Assembly: GCA_016870855.1 (NCBI GenBank)
Contig: VGAF01000054.1
Coordinates: 1-7,215, forward strand
Reading direction: 5' to 3'
Origin: Actinomycetota bacterium
Lineage (GTDB): Bacteria; Actinomycetota; Actinomycetes; Nanopelagicales; Nanopelagicaceae
DNA length: 7,215 nt
Part shown: one piece after another, positions 1 to 6,215 of the stretch
Position numbering within the stretch: position 1 is the first letter of the stretch
Layout of the letters: every line of letters begins with the position of its first letter
Notes under the pieces: generated by a model
What the model was told of the DNA's origin: nothing
The model's input: only the letters and a program-made list of their open reading frames with translations
The model's database searches: none
Made by a program: the position numbers and the translations under genes

Positions 1-1291
1 CTAGCCGCGCCAAGAACTTCTTTGGTGGATATAAAGCTGCGGAGTCAACGCCACCGGAGAGAATTCTTCCCGACGCTGGAGCTGCGATGTTATATGCACG
101 ACCAAGACGAGTAATCGAATCAAGAAGTACTACGACATCATGTCCGAGTTCTACAAGTCGCTTAGCGCGTTCGATTGCAAGTTCAGCAACTGAGGTGTGA
201 TCATCAGCTGGACGATCAAAGGTTGAAGCAATGACCTCACCTTTGACCGAGCGTTGCATATCGGTAACTTCTTCTGGGCGCTCATCAACTAGAACTACCA
301 TCAAGTGACATTCTGGGTTGTTAGTTGTGATCGCATTAGCGATGGATTGGAGCACCATCGTCTTTCCAGCTTTTGGTGGGGAGACGATAAGTCCGCGCTG
401 GCCCTTACCAATCGGTGAGATTAGATCGATCACACGAGTAGTCAAGATATTTGGCTCAGTCTCAAGACGTAGCCGCTCCTGCGGATAAAGAGGAACTAAC
501 TTTGAGAAATCAACGCGATCACGCGCTGTTTCGGGATCCATTCCATTTACGGTGTCGACGCGAACTAGCGCATTGAATTTCTCGCGCCGCTCCCCTTCAC
601 GAGGTTGGCGAACTTGGCCAGTTAAGACATCGCCCTTACGTAATCCGTAGCGGCGTACTTGTGCAAGTGAGACATAGACATCGTTTGGACCAGGAAGGTA
701 TCCGCCGGTGCGAATAAATGCGTAATTTTCGAGGATATCGAGCAAGCCGCCGACGGGAAGTAGAACATCATCTTCAGAGATAACAATCTCGCGCTCTCTA
801 CCTCTATCGCCACGATCGCCACGATCACGATTACGGTCGCGACCTCTATCACCACGATCTCCGCGATCACGGTAACGGTCACGGCGGAAGTCGCGATCAC
901 GGTCATAGCCGCGGTTATCGCGTCCACTATCTGATGAACTTCCTTCATTTGAATTTCGCTCTGCTGAGTTATCAGATTGCGCTAATTCATTATTGCTGGA
1001 ATCTGAATCTCTGGAGTCTGAATCTCTGGAGTCTTCGTCAGCATCATCTCCATCATCTGATGAGTTGCGATTACGGCGCTGCATCCGAGCGGCTCGACGA
1101 GCTTCGCGCTCAAGTCGGGCTGCCTCTCGATTGGCCGCTTGAAGGTCGGAGATTGCTTGGACTAAATCTGTCTTTTTCATATCGCTTGCGCCTTCAATGC
1201 CTAAATTGGCGGCGATCTTTTTTAGCTCCGGGAGTAGCAACGCAGATAGGTCGCCAGAATCTCGCCGAGCACGTGTGCTGGTTTCTGCCAT
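1..1291 (-). CDS. rho: Transcription termination factor Rho, 3'-truncated by window edge, with probable frameshift at the very end
   Basis: Hexameric RNA-dependent ATPase/helicase that ends transcription at C-rich unstructured RNA. About 430 codons are visible. Residues 1-70 form a Rho_N (SAP-like) domain ending in a basic Arg/Ala helix. Residues 71-111 are an acidic Ser/Asp stretch and 124-168 an RD/RGD-rich stretch; together they make the low-complexity insertion typical of actinobacterial Rho. The RNA-binding OB domain spans about 169-235. The ATPase domain has Walker A PPKAGKT (305-311), the catalytic DERPEE segment (336-341), Walker B VVVLLDSITR (386-395) and the Q-loop-side LSGGVD (411-416). 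Numbering runs 126 ahead of E. coli Rho, so K307, K310, E337 and D391 match K181, K184, E211 and D265. The ATG at 1291 is chosen because the in-frame codon just before it is TAG; the RBS is only a weak purine run. The last codons read FLARL where the family has FLGAAR, which one missing base would explain. rpmE and prfA often follow in this phylum but lie outside. Confidence 0.96.
   Translation of the reverse strand, partial: MAETSTRARRDSGDLSALLLPELKKIAANLGIEGASDMKKTDLVQAISDLQAANREAARLEREARRAARMQRRNRNSSDDGDDADEDSRDSDSRDSDSSNNELAQSDNSAERNSNEGSSSDSGRDNRGYDRDRDFRRDRYRDRGDRGDRGRDRNRDRGDRGDRGREREIVISEDDVLLPVGGLLDILENYAFIRTGGYLPGPNDVYVSLAQVRRYGLRKGDVLTGQVRQPREGERREKFNALVRVDTVNGMDPETARDRVDFSKLVPLYPQERLRLETEPNILTTRVIDLISPIGKGQRGLIVSPPKAGKTMVLQSIANAITTNNPECHLMVVLVDERPEEVTDMQRSVKGEVIASTFDRPADDHTSVAELAIERAKRLVELGHDVVVLLDSITRLGRAYNIAAPASGRILSGGVDSAALYPPKKFLARL
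784..922 (-). repeat. RD/RGD-rich low-complexity coding repeat in rho
   Basis: This encodes the arginine/aspartate/glycine-rich tract of the Rho N-terminal insertion (about residues 124-170). Two 13-residue blocks, RDRGDRGDRGRDR (codons at 871-833) and RDRGDRGDRGRER (829-791), repeat with a 42-bp period. Over their first 30 bases they differ at three positions, all synonymous. The tract is probably disordered and positively patterned, consistent with an accessory RNA-binding segment; that role is inferred from other actinobacterial Rho proteins. Confidence 0.8.
1004..1033. repeat. 15-bp tandem repeat inside rho (acidic Ser/Asp segment)
   Basis: Two exact adjacent copies of a 15-bp unit (plus strand tgaatctctggagtc) lie at 1004-1018 and 1019-1033, with a decayed partial copy at 996-1003. 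On the coding strand they encode the DSRDS-type repeats of the acidic insertion (about residues 87-98). The unit is a multiple of three, so copy-number change keeps the frame. Confidence 0.85.
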
Positions 1292-1311
1292 CTATTCTTT
1301 CTTTCTTGTTA

Positions 1312-1327
1312 TCTAGCTTTAGCTAGA
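1312..1327. repeat. Short inverted repeat just upstream of the rho RBS region
   Basis: TCTAGCT and AGCTAGA form a perfect 7-bp inverted repeat separated by 2 bases; realistically this is a 6-bp stem with a 4-nt loop. In the rho mRNA it ends 20 nt before the ATG, so it would sit directly 5' of the ribosome-binding stretch. No U-run follows on the minus strand, so it is not a terminator for thrB. It could be an operator or an mRNA 5' structure. Confidence 0.45.
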
Positions 1328-1340
1328 GTTCTTGGATTTT

Positions 1341-1429
1341 GGTTTTCTTAGAGAGTTAATTTCCGACCTGTGGGACTTGAGAGCAACAAGGATTTACTCG
1401 CCCTACAAGAATCAGATTTTCTAAGACCC
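1341..1429 (-). ncRNA. Possible structured rho leader RNA
   Basis: On the minus strand, UCUUAGA (1426-1420) pairs perfectly with UCUAAGA (1352-1346), and GG/CC can extend it across an AAA bulge. Inside this, GAGUAA (1399-1394) pairs with UUGCUC (1386-1381) around a 7-nt loop, with one U-G pair. Flanking that hairpin, CUUG (1409-1406) and GGG (1403-1401) are complementary to CAAG (1379-1376) and CCC (1374-1372) in pseudoknot order. The elements could form a compact leader fold, but each helix is short and could be chance. Confidence 0.3.
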
Positions 1430-1455
1430 GGCTCGAATACCGCCGAACAAGAAGA

Positions 1456-1464
1456 AATGTATCA
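1456..1464 (-). promoter_or_regulatory. Candidate extended -10 of a rho promoter
   Basis: On the minus strand TGATACATT offers an extended TGn and a -10 of the TANNNT kind. A TTGTTG lies 18 bp upstream as a poor -35 match. It is the best -10-like element seen in the gap. If used, it would give rho a leader of roughly 155 nt. The call rests on a short pattern only. Confidence 0.3.
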
Positions 1465-1472
1465 GCCGCCCC

Positions 1473-1497
1473 CCAAACTCAACAAACTGAGATTTGG
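1473..1497 (-). terminator. Hairpin after thrB, possible transcript 3' end (weak)
   Basis: Ten to 34 nt after the thrB stop, the transcript can form CCAAA-U-CUCA / UGAG-UUUGG, a 9-bp stem with one bulged base and a 6-nt loop. It is followed by a G-run and GGCGG rather than a U-tract, so it is not a classical intrinsic terminator. It may be a processing or stability hairpin, or a pause site, allowing some read-through into rho. Confidence 0.35.
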
Positions 1498-1506
1498 TGA
1501 GGAAAT

Positions 1507-2454
1507 TTAAGCGTTTGAAACCTGCGCCCCCGTCGGCGAGAGCTCAACATCAACCGCCCGGAAGGCATCTCCGGCGCTCTTTACGATGTCATCATGCTCA
1601 GCGCTGGTGCTGTTATGAAGCACTAAAACAGAAGGCCCAGCTCCGGAGATGGTCGCGGCAACACCGGCGCCACGTAGCTTCTTCACTAGATCTACCGACT
1701 TGGGCATCGCCTCGCGCCGGTATTGCTGGTGGAGGTGATCCTCGGTCGCTACATATAAGAGGTCTGGTCGAACCGTTAACGCGTGAACCAATAGCGCGGT
1801 GCGACCGGCATTTATTGCAGCATCTTTATGGGGAACGGTCTCTGGCAACAGCTTTCGCGCTTTGCCGGTGGAAAGTTGGGAGTTTGGAATTAGGAGAAGT
1901 GCACGGATTGATTGGTCTGCTGAGAATCGGACTGCGCATCCCGTTGGAACTCCGACGCGATCTTCAATCCAAGAGATAGTGGCGCCACCAAGCGCCGCAG
2001 CTGCGACATTATCGGGATGGCCTTCGAGATCAGTTGCAAGCGCGATCAAATCATCATCATTCATTAGCGAGTTACCAGATAGAACTAAATTTCGCGCCAA
2101 GCTCAAGCCGCCGACAATTGCTGCTGCCGAAGATCCAAGCCCTCGTCCATGGGGAATTTGATTTAACGCGCGTAACGCAATTCCGCGCGGCTTACCGCCC
2201 ATAAATTCAAAACCGCGCATCATCGCTTTAATAACCAGGTGTTTGCCATCGCGCTTGACTTCTTCAGCGCCTTCCCCAGTTACATCAACATCAAATGCTT
2301 CTTCATCCAGGATCTGTGCGACATAGATATCACGGATATCAAGAGCAAGGCCAAATGCATCAAAACCAGGTCCAAGATTTGCTGAAGATGCCGGAACGCT
2401 GACTTGCATCGGCGTTGCTTTATATGTGAGTCGATCCTTAAATCCGCGCGCCAT
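1507..2454 (-). CDS. thrB: Homoserine kinase
   Basis: A cytoplasmic GHMP-family kinase of 315 residues, a normal length, which phosphorylates L-homoserine with ATP to give O-phospho-L-homoserine for ThrC. Visible family motifs are SANLGPGFD (24-32), the ATP-binding PHGRGLGSSAA loop (101-111), EGHPDN (144-149) and the C-terminal ISGAGPS (269-275). The ATG at 2454 lies 2 nt after the thrC TAG, with only a weak GGATTGG upstream, so translation is probably coupled to thrC. M16, just before the QVSVPASSANLG strand, is a possible later start, but the extra N-terminal residues resemble those of other actinobacterial ThrB. The gene ends with TAA and is the last of the amino-acid block before the rho gap. 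Confidence 0.96.
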   Translation of the reverse strand: MARGFKDRLTYKATPMQVSVPASSANLGPGFDAFGLALDIRDIYVAQILDEEAFDVDVTGEGAEEVKRDGKHLVIKAMMRGFEFMGGKPRGIALRALNQIPHGRGLGSSAAAIVGGLSLARNLVLSGNSLMNDDDLIALATDLEGHPDNVAAAALGGATISWIEDRVGVPTGCAVRFSADQSIRALLLIPNSQLSTGKARKLLPETVPHKDAAINAGRTALLVHALTVRPDLLYVATEDHLHQQYRREAMPKSVDLVKKLRGAGVAATISGAGPSVLVLHNSTSAEHDDIVKSAGDAFRAVDVELSPTGAQVSNA

Positions 2455-2456
2455 AA

Positions 2457-3536
2457 CTATGCCAATCCAATCACTTCAGCAGCGCGTTTCACATCAACTG
2501 GAATCAAAGTTGGTGATGGTGCGCCATCTAGTACCCATTGAACATCTTTGAGGCCATTTCCAGTAACGGTGATGACGATTCGCTTATCCTTGGGCAACTT
2601 ATTTGCACTCTTATATTTAATTAACCCGGCAATTCCCGCAGCGCTGGAAGGCTCAACAAATACGCCCTCTTTCGCAGCAACTAAGCGATATGCGCTCAGA
2701 ATCTCCTCATCAGAGACCATATCTATCAAGCCACCTGATTGATCCCGGGCATCTACAGCTTGTTGCCAAGAGGCAGGATTTCCAATCCGAATGGCGGTGG
2801 CAATTGTTTCTGGATTTTTCACCGCTTCACCTCTAACGATTGGCGCTGCGCCTTCGGCTTGAAAGCCCCACATCGCAGGTTTGCTCTTCGACATTCCATC
2901 TTTTTCGTATTCGATGTAACCCTTCCAATATGCAGTGATATTTCCAGCATTTCCAACCGGGAGCGCATGGATATCCGGGGCAAATCCCAACGCATCGACA
3001 ACCTCGAAGGATGCAGTTTTCTGTCCTTCAATTCGAAATGGATTTACCGAATTAACAAGTGAGACTGGGTATTTCTCAGATAGTTCCCGCGCCAGAGTTA
3101 AACAATCATCAAAGTTTCCATCGACTTGTAGAAGTTTTGAACCATGGGCGATTGCTTGCGCTAACTTGCCCATTGCAATCTTTCCTTGTGGCACTAAAAC
3201 GACTGGAGTCATTCCAGTTTTTGTGGCATATGCAGCAGCGCTTGCGCTTGTGTTACCAGTCGATGCACATATGACCGCGCGTGCGCCATCTTCCGCTGCC
3301 TTAGAGATTGCCATGGTCATACCGCGATCCTTAAAAGAGCCAGTTGGATTAGCGCCTTCAAACTTAAGCCAAACTTGGTTATCTAACATCTCAGATAAAA
3401 CGCAGGCATAAATGAGTGGAGTTCCACCCTCGTTTAAAGTCACGACGGGAGTTTTGCGGGAAACTGGAAGGCGAGATCGATACTCCTCAATTACTCCGCG
3501 CCATTGATGAGCGCCGCGTTTCTTAAAGAGGCTCAT
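2457..3536 (-). CDS. thrC: Threonine synthase (PLP-dependent)
   Basis: Converts O-phospho-L-homoserine and water to L-threonine and phosphate, the last step of the pathway. The protein is 359 residues, the short fold-type II form usual in Actinobacteria. The PLP lysine is K69 in GSFKDRG. ASTGNTSAS (91-99) binds substrate and cofactor, PVGNAGNIT (193-201) is the phosphate-cup loop, and VEPSSAAG (294-301) and TGNGLKD (325-331) are conserved late motifs. The ATG at 3536 is preferred: it shares its A with the hom TGA (TGATG), and GAAGG (3550-3546) lies 9 nt upstream. A TTG one codon earlier is possible but gives a redundant Met-Met start. The overlap implies translational coupling to hom. Confidence 0.96.
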   Translation of the reverse strand: MSLFKKRGAHQWRGVIEEYRSRLPVSRKTPVVTLNEGGTPLIYACVLSEMLDNQVWLKFEGANPTGSFKDRGMTMAISKAAEDGARAVICASTGNTSASAAAYATKTGMTPVVLVPQGKIAMGKLAQAIAHGSKLLQVDGNFDDCLTLARELSEKYPVSLVNSVNPFRIEGQKTASFEVVDALGFAPDIHALPVGNAGNITAYWKGYIEYEKDGMSKSKPAMWGFQAEGAAPIVRGEAVKNPETIATAIRIGNPASWQQAVDARDQSGGLIDMVSDEEILSAYRLVAAKEGVFVEPSSAAGIAGLIKYKSANKLPKDKRIVITVTGNGLKDVQWVLDGAPSPTLIPVDVKRAAEVIGLA

Positions 3537-4831
3537 CAACGCAAGCCTTCGACTCGAAGTACGCTCTCCACGCTCTTAACAACCTCGCTCTTCGCAAGCT
3601 CTTTCACGGTCTTTCCAAGTGAACCTTCATCAGCTGAGTGCGTCATCACAATCAGCTCTGCGCTATTGCCGCGACCGGATTGGCGAACTGTTTCAATCGA
3701 GACCTTATTAGTTGCAAAAATCTGGGCAACTGAGGCAAGAACTCCTGGGCGATCATTTACATCTAGGCGAATCAGATAGCGGGTGTTAACGCTTCCTGGG
3801 TCGGCGAACTTCAGCTCTGCATAATCACTCTCGCCATGTCCTGCGCCGCCGCTCGTCATATTCCGCGCGATTGCGATTAGGTCTCCGAGGATTGCGCTCG
3901 CGGTCGGTGCGCCACCCGCCCCTCTTCCATAGAACATCAACTCGCCCGCCGATTCCGCTTCAACGAAGATCGCATTAAAGGCATTTCGAACCGCAGCAAG
4001 AGGATGTTGGCGGGGAAGCAAGGTTGGTTGAACTCGAACACTCACCTCGCCCTTCTCGGTCAACTCGGCAATTGCAAGAAGTTTTATTACATGGTTTATG
4101 TCATGCGCTACCGCTACATCGCGAGCCGTTATCTTTGTTATTCCTTCCGCAGAAACTTGATCACTTGTGACTCGGGTATGAAATGCCAAACCAGCCAAGA
4201 TCGCAGCTTTCGCAGCGGCATCGTGTCCTTCAACATCAGCAGTTGGATCAGCTTCGGCAAAGCCAAGTTGTTGCGCTTCCTTAAGTGCCGCACCAAAGTC
4301 ACTTCCCTCTTCGTCCATCTTGGTGAGAATGTAATTTGTAGTTCCATTTACGATTCCCATAATCCGGTGAACATGATCGCCAACAATCGATTCACGCAGC
4401 GGTCTTAAAATTGGAATCGCGCCACCGACAGCTGCTTCGTAGTAGAGATCAACGCCCTTCTTATCTGCAGCTTCAAAAAGTTCTGCGCCATGTTTAGCAA
4501 GTAAGGCTTTGTTCGCAGTAATTATCGATTTTCCATTTGCGATTGCTTTAAGAATCAATGTCCGCGCAGGCTCGATGCCGCCCATTACTTCGATGACGAT
4601 ATCGATTGAAGGATCGTTCACAATAGAGTCAGCATCCTTGGTTAATAGCTCGCTCTTTACTTGCTCGCGCTTAGCAGCCACATCACGGACCGCGATCTTC
4701 TTTAAACTTAATTTCGCGCCAGAACGAGCAGCAAAATCACCAGAATCCTCAGTTAGTAACCGTGCGACTTGAGAGCCGACAACGCCACAACCGAGCATTC
4801 CAATACCGAGTTCTCGCTTCACTTCGCTCAA
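3536..4831 (-). CDS. hom: Homoserine dehydrogenase with C-terminal ACT domain
   Basis: NAD(P)H-dependent reduction of L-aspartate 4-semialdehyde to L-homoserine, the branch point toward threonine and methionine. The 431 residues make a monofunctional enzyme with no aspartokinase fused. The Rossmann domain begins with GMLGCGVVG (11-19). TANK (105-108), YEAAVGGAIP (131-140) and GIVNGTTNYIL (159-169) follow. In the catalytic motif DPTADVEGHDAAAK (195-208), D204 and K208 match the yeast catalytic pair D219/K223. An ACT domain (about 352-428, with VNDRPGVLASV) suggests feedback control by threonine, as in corynebacterial Hom. The start is TTG at 4831 with AGGA 7 nt upstream, 16 nt after the lysA stop. 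An in-frame GTG at 4822 is an alternative; the first ATG (M12) would cut into the nucleotide-binding strand. Confidence 0.96.
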   Translation of the reverse strand: MSEVKRELGIGMLGCGVVGSQVARLLTEDSGDFAARSGAKLSLKKIAVRDVAAKREQVKSELLTKDADSIVNDPSIDIVIEVMGGIEPARTLILKAIANGKSIITANKALLAKHGAELFEAADKKGVDLYYEAAVGGAIPILRPLRESIVGDHVHRIMGIVNGTTNYILTKMDEEGSDFGAALKEAQQLGFAEADPTADVEGHDAAAKAAILAGLAFHTRVTSDQVSAEGITKITARDVAVAHDINHVIKLLAIAELTEKGEVSVRVQPTLLPRQHPLAAVRNAFNAIFVEAESAGELMFYGRGAGGAPTASAILGDLIAIARNMTSGGAGHGESDYAELKFADPGSVNTRYLIRLDVNDRPGVLASVAQIFATNKVSIETVRQSGRGNSAELIVMTHSADEGSLGKTVKELAKSEVVKSVESVLRVEGLR

Positions 4832-4838
4832 GGCCTCG

Positions 4839-4842
4839 TCCT
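4839..4842 (-). promoter_or_regulatory. Ribosome-binding site supporting the TTG start of hom
   Basis: On the minus strand AGGA lies 7 nt before the TTG at 4831, in the 16-nt gap after the lysA stop. It decides for the TTG over the internal GTG (4822) and ATG (4798). Confidence 0.55.
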
Positions 4843-4847
4843 ATCCC

Positions 4848-6215
4848 TTATTTCCCGCTCGATTTATCATCGAGGCGAATCGCGCTCTCCACCACGTCTA
4901 AGGCTAGGAGGTCGGACTCGGTTTCACTTCTAACTATGGTGCGCGCCGTGCCATCGAGAACTGAAATCACTCCCGGACGCGGGACATGGTTGTAGTTGCT
5001 CGCCATGCTTCGACCATAAGCGCCAGTTGCTGGTACCGCGATTAGATCGCCAGGGGCGATATCACTAGGCAAATCAATATTGTTAATGACGATATCGCCA
5101 GTCTCGCAATGCTTTCCGACTAATCGACAATCTCGTAACTTTGCGCTCGACTCACGGTTAGCAATTTCTGCGGAGTACTCAGCGCCATAAAGAGCGGTGC
5201 GAATGTTGTCGCTCATACCGCCATCTACAGAGACATAAAGCCGCTTTCCGCCATCTTCAAGTTGTAACTCTTTAGTTGTTCCTACTCGATAGAGAGTAAC
5301 CATTGATGGGCCAATCAGAGCTCGCCCTGGTTCAATTGAAACTCGAGGAACTTTCAAACCCAGTTTCGCTGATTCACTCCAAATCACATCTTTGACCGTC
5401 TTAAGAAATTCTTCGGCAGACATCGGAGTATCTTTCTTCGTATATGCAATTCCAACGCCGCCGCCAATATTTAGATTCTCAAGTTCGCCGCCAAATTCAT
5501 TTTTGTAACGAGCCATAAAATTAAGAAGTCGGATTGCGCTTGCCAAGAAGGCCTCCGATGAGAAGATCTGAGAACCGATATGGCAATGCACACCTGTTAC
5601 TTTCAAGCTCTCATGTTTTGTTGCTGCTAAGAGCGCATCCCAAGCCGCGCCAGTTGCAATTGAGAAACCAAATTTCACATCTTCATGTGCGGTAGCTATG
5701 TATTCATGGGTATGGGCTTCAACCCCTGGATTTAGTCGGAGCGTTACGTTTTGAACTCGATTCTTCTCGTGAGCTATCCGCGCTACGCGATCAATCTCTT
5801 GAAGTGAGTCCACCACAATGGTTCCAACCCGATAATCAATCGCAGCAGCAATTTCCGCTTCTGACTTGTTGTTTCCATGCATTTCAATCCGCTCACCTGG
5901 GAACTTTGCAGCCCGCGCAACAGCTAGTTCTCCCCCGGTGCAGACATCAAGGCTGATTCCGCCCTGATTAATCAGCTTCGCTACTTCAACTGAGATGAAA
6001 GCCTTTGCAGCATAAAAGACATCGCCGGCGTTTTCACCAAAGATTGAGTTGAAACTTCCGCTCCAATTTTCAATCCGGCTCTTAAGATCGCTCTCATCTA
6101 AGACAAAGATTGGCGTTCCATAACGAGCTGCGATTGCGCTCACGCGGCAACCACCAATTTGAAGTTCTCCCGAAACTCGCGCTGCACTAATTGGCCAGAT
6201 GGAACTCATAATCAC
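4848..6215 (-). CDS. lysA: Diaminopimelate decarboxylase
   Basis: A PLP enzyme of fold type III (alanine-racemase-like barrel) that decarboxylates meso-2,6-diaminopimelate to L-lysine, the last step of lysine synthesis. The 455 residues are normal for the family. K71 in FYAAKAF carries PLP. HCHIGSQ (210-216), GGGVGIAY (251-258, phosphate binding) and EPGRALIGPS (295-304) are present. The C-terminal C370-E-T-G-D and GAYGRSMASNYN (398-409) supply residues of the neighbouring subunit's active site. The GTG at 6215 overlaps the argS TGA by 4 nt (GTGA) and has GGAG (6224-6221) 5 nt upstream. The ATG two codons later (6209) is almost as good, with 11-nt spacing. Its position between argS and hom is the common actinobacterial arrangement. 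Confidence 0.97.
   Translation of the reverse strand: MIMSSIWPISAARVSGELQIGGCRVSAIAARYGTPIFVLDESDLKSRIENWSGSFNSIFGENAGDVFYAAKAFISVEVAKLINQGGISLDVCTGGELAVARAAKFPGERIEMHGNNKSEAEIAAAIDYRVGTIVVDSLQEIDRVARIAHEKNRVQNVTLRLNPGVEAHTHEYIATAHEDVKFGFSIATGAAWDALLAATKHESLKVTGVHCHIGSQIFSSEAFLASAIRLLNFMARYKNEFGGELENLNIGGGVGIAYTKKDTPMSAEEFLKTVKDVIWSESAKLGLKVPRVSIEPGRALIGPSMVTLYRVGTTKELQLEDGGKRLYVSVDGGMSDNIRTALYGAEYSAEIANRESSAKLRDCRLVGKHCETGDIVINNIDLPSDIAPGDLIAVPATGAYGRSMASNYNHVPRPGVISVLDGTARTIVRSETESDLLALDVVESAIRLDDKSSGK

Larger units (their letters stand above)
1292..1506 (-). other. 215-bp thrB-rho intergenic region, likely rho promoter and leader
   Basis: This is the only gap longer than 20 bases in the window. 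No convincing ORF was found in it. On the minus strand, from thrB to rho, it holds a hairpin just after the thrB stop, a promoter-like TGATACATT, a set of complementary segments (1341-1429), a short strong hairpin (1312-1327), and a purine-rich 20 nt (AAGAAAGAAAG) leading to the rho ATG. No tRNA cloverleaf or known riboswitch was recognised by eye. Confidence 0.6.

Noticed and set aside
622..948. Minus-strand 108-residue open frame inside rho
   Set aside because: It lies in another frame over the repeat-rich rho segment. Its Val/Ile/Ala-rich sequence comes from reading the GATCGT-type repeats out of frame.
934..1326. Plus-strand 130-residue open frame antisense to the rho 5' end
   Set aside because: It is antisense to clear Rho coding sequence, with repeated NLWSLNLWSL arising from the 15-bp tandem repeat. 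There is no family resemblance.
1312..1345. Plus-strand intrinsic terminator (hairpin followed by T-rich bases)
   Set aside because: No plus-strand gene lies upstream, the T-rich stretch is interrupted by GG, and the stem is short.
1466..1474. G-run on the minus strand as a G-quadruplex
   Set aside because: There is only one run of six Gs plus short GG pairs nearby, not four spaced G-tracts.
1494..1979. Plus-strand 161-residue open frame antisense to thrB
   Set aside because: It is the shadow of a well-conserved gene, with Arg/His-rich composition typical of antisense frames and no RBS or domain.
2935..3411. Plus-strand 158-residue open frame antisense to thrC
   Set aside because: It is fully covered by ThrC with intact motifs, so it is a chance open frame.
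3537..3539. TTG start for thrC one codon upstream of the ATG
   Set aside because: The ATG at 3536 overlaps the hom stop in the usual TGATG form and has a suitable GAAGG; the TTG adds only one residue.
4004..4408. Plus-strand 134-residue open frame antisense to hom
   Set aside because: It lies opposite the catalytic region of Hom and has no recognisable domain or start context.
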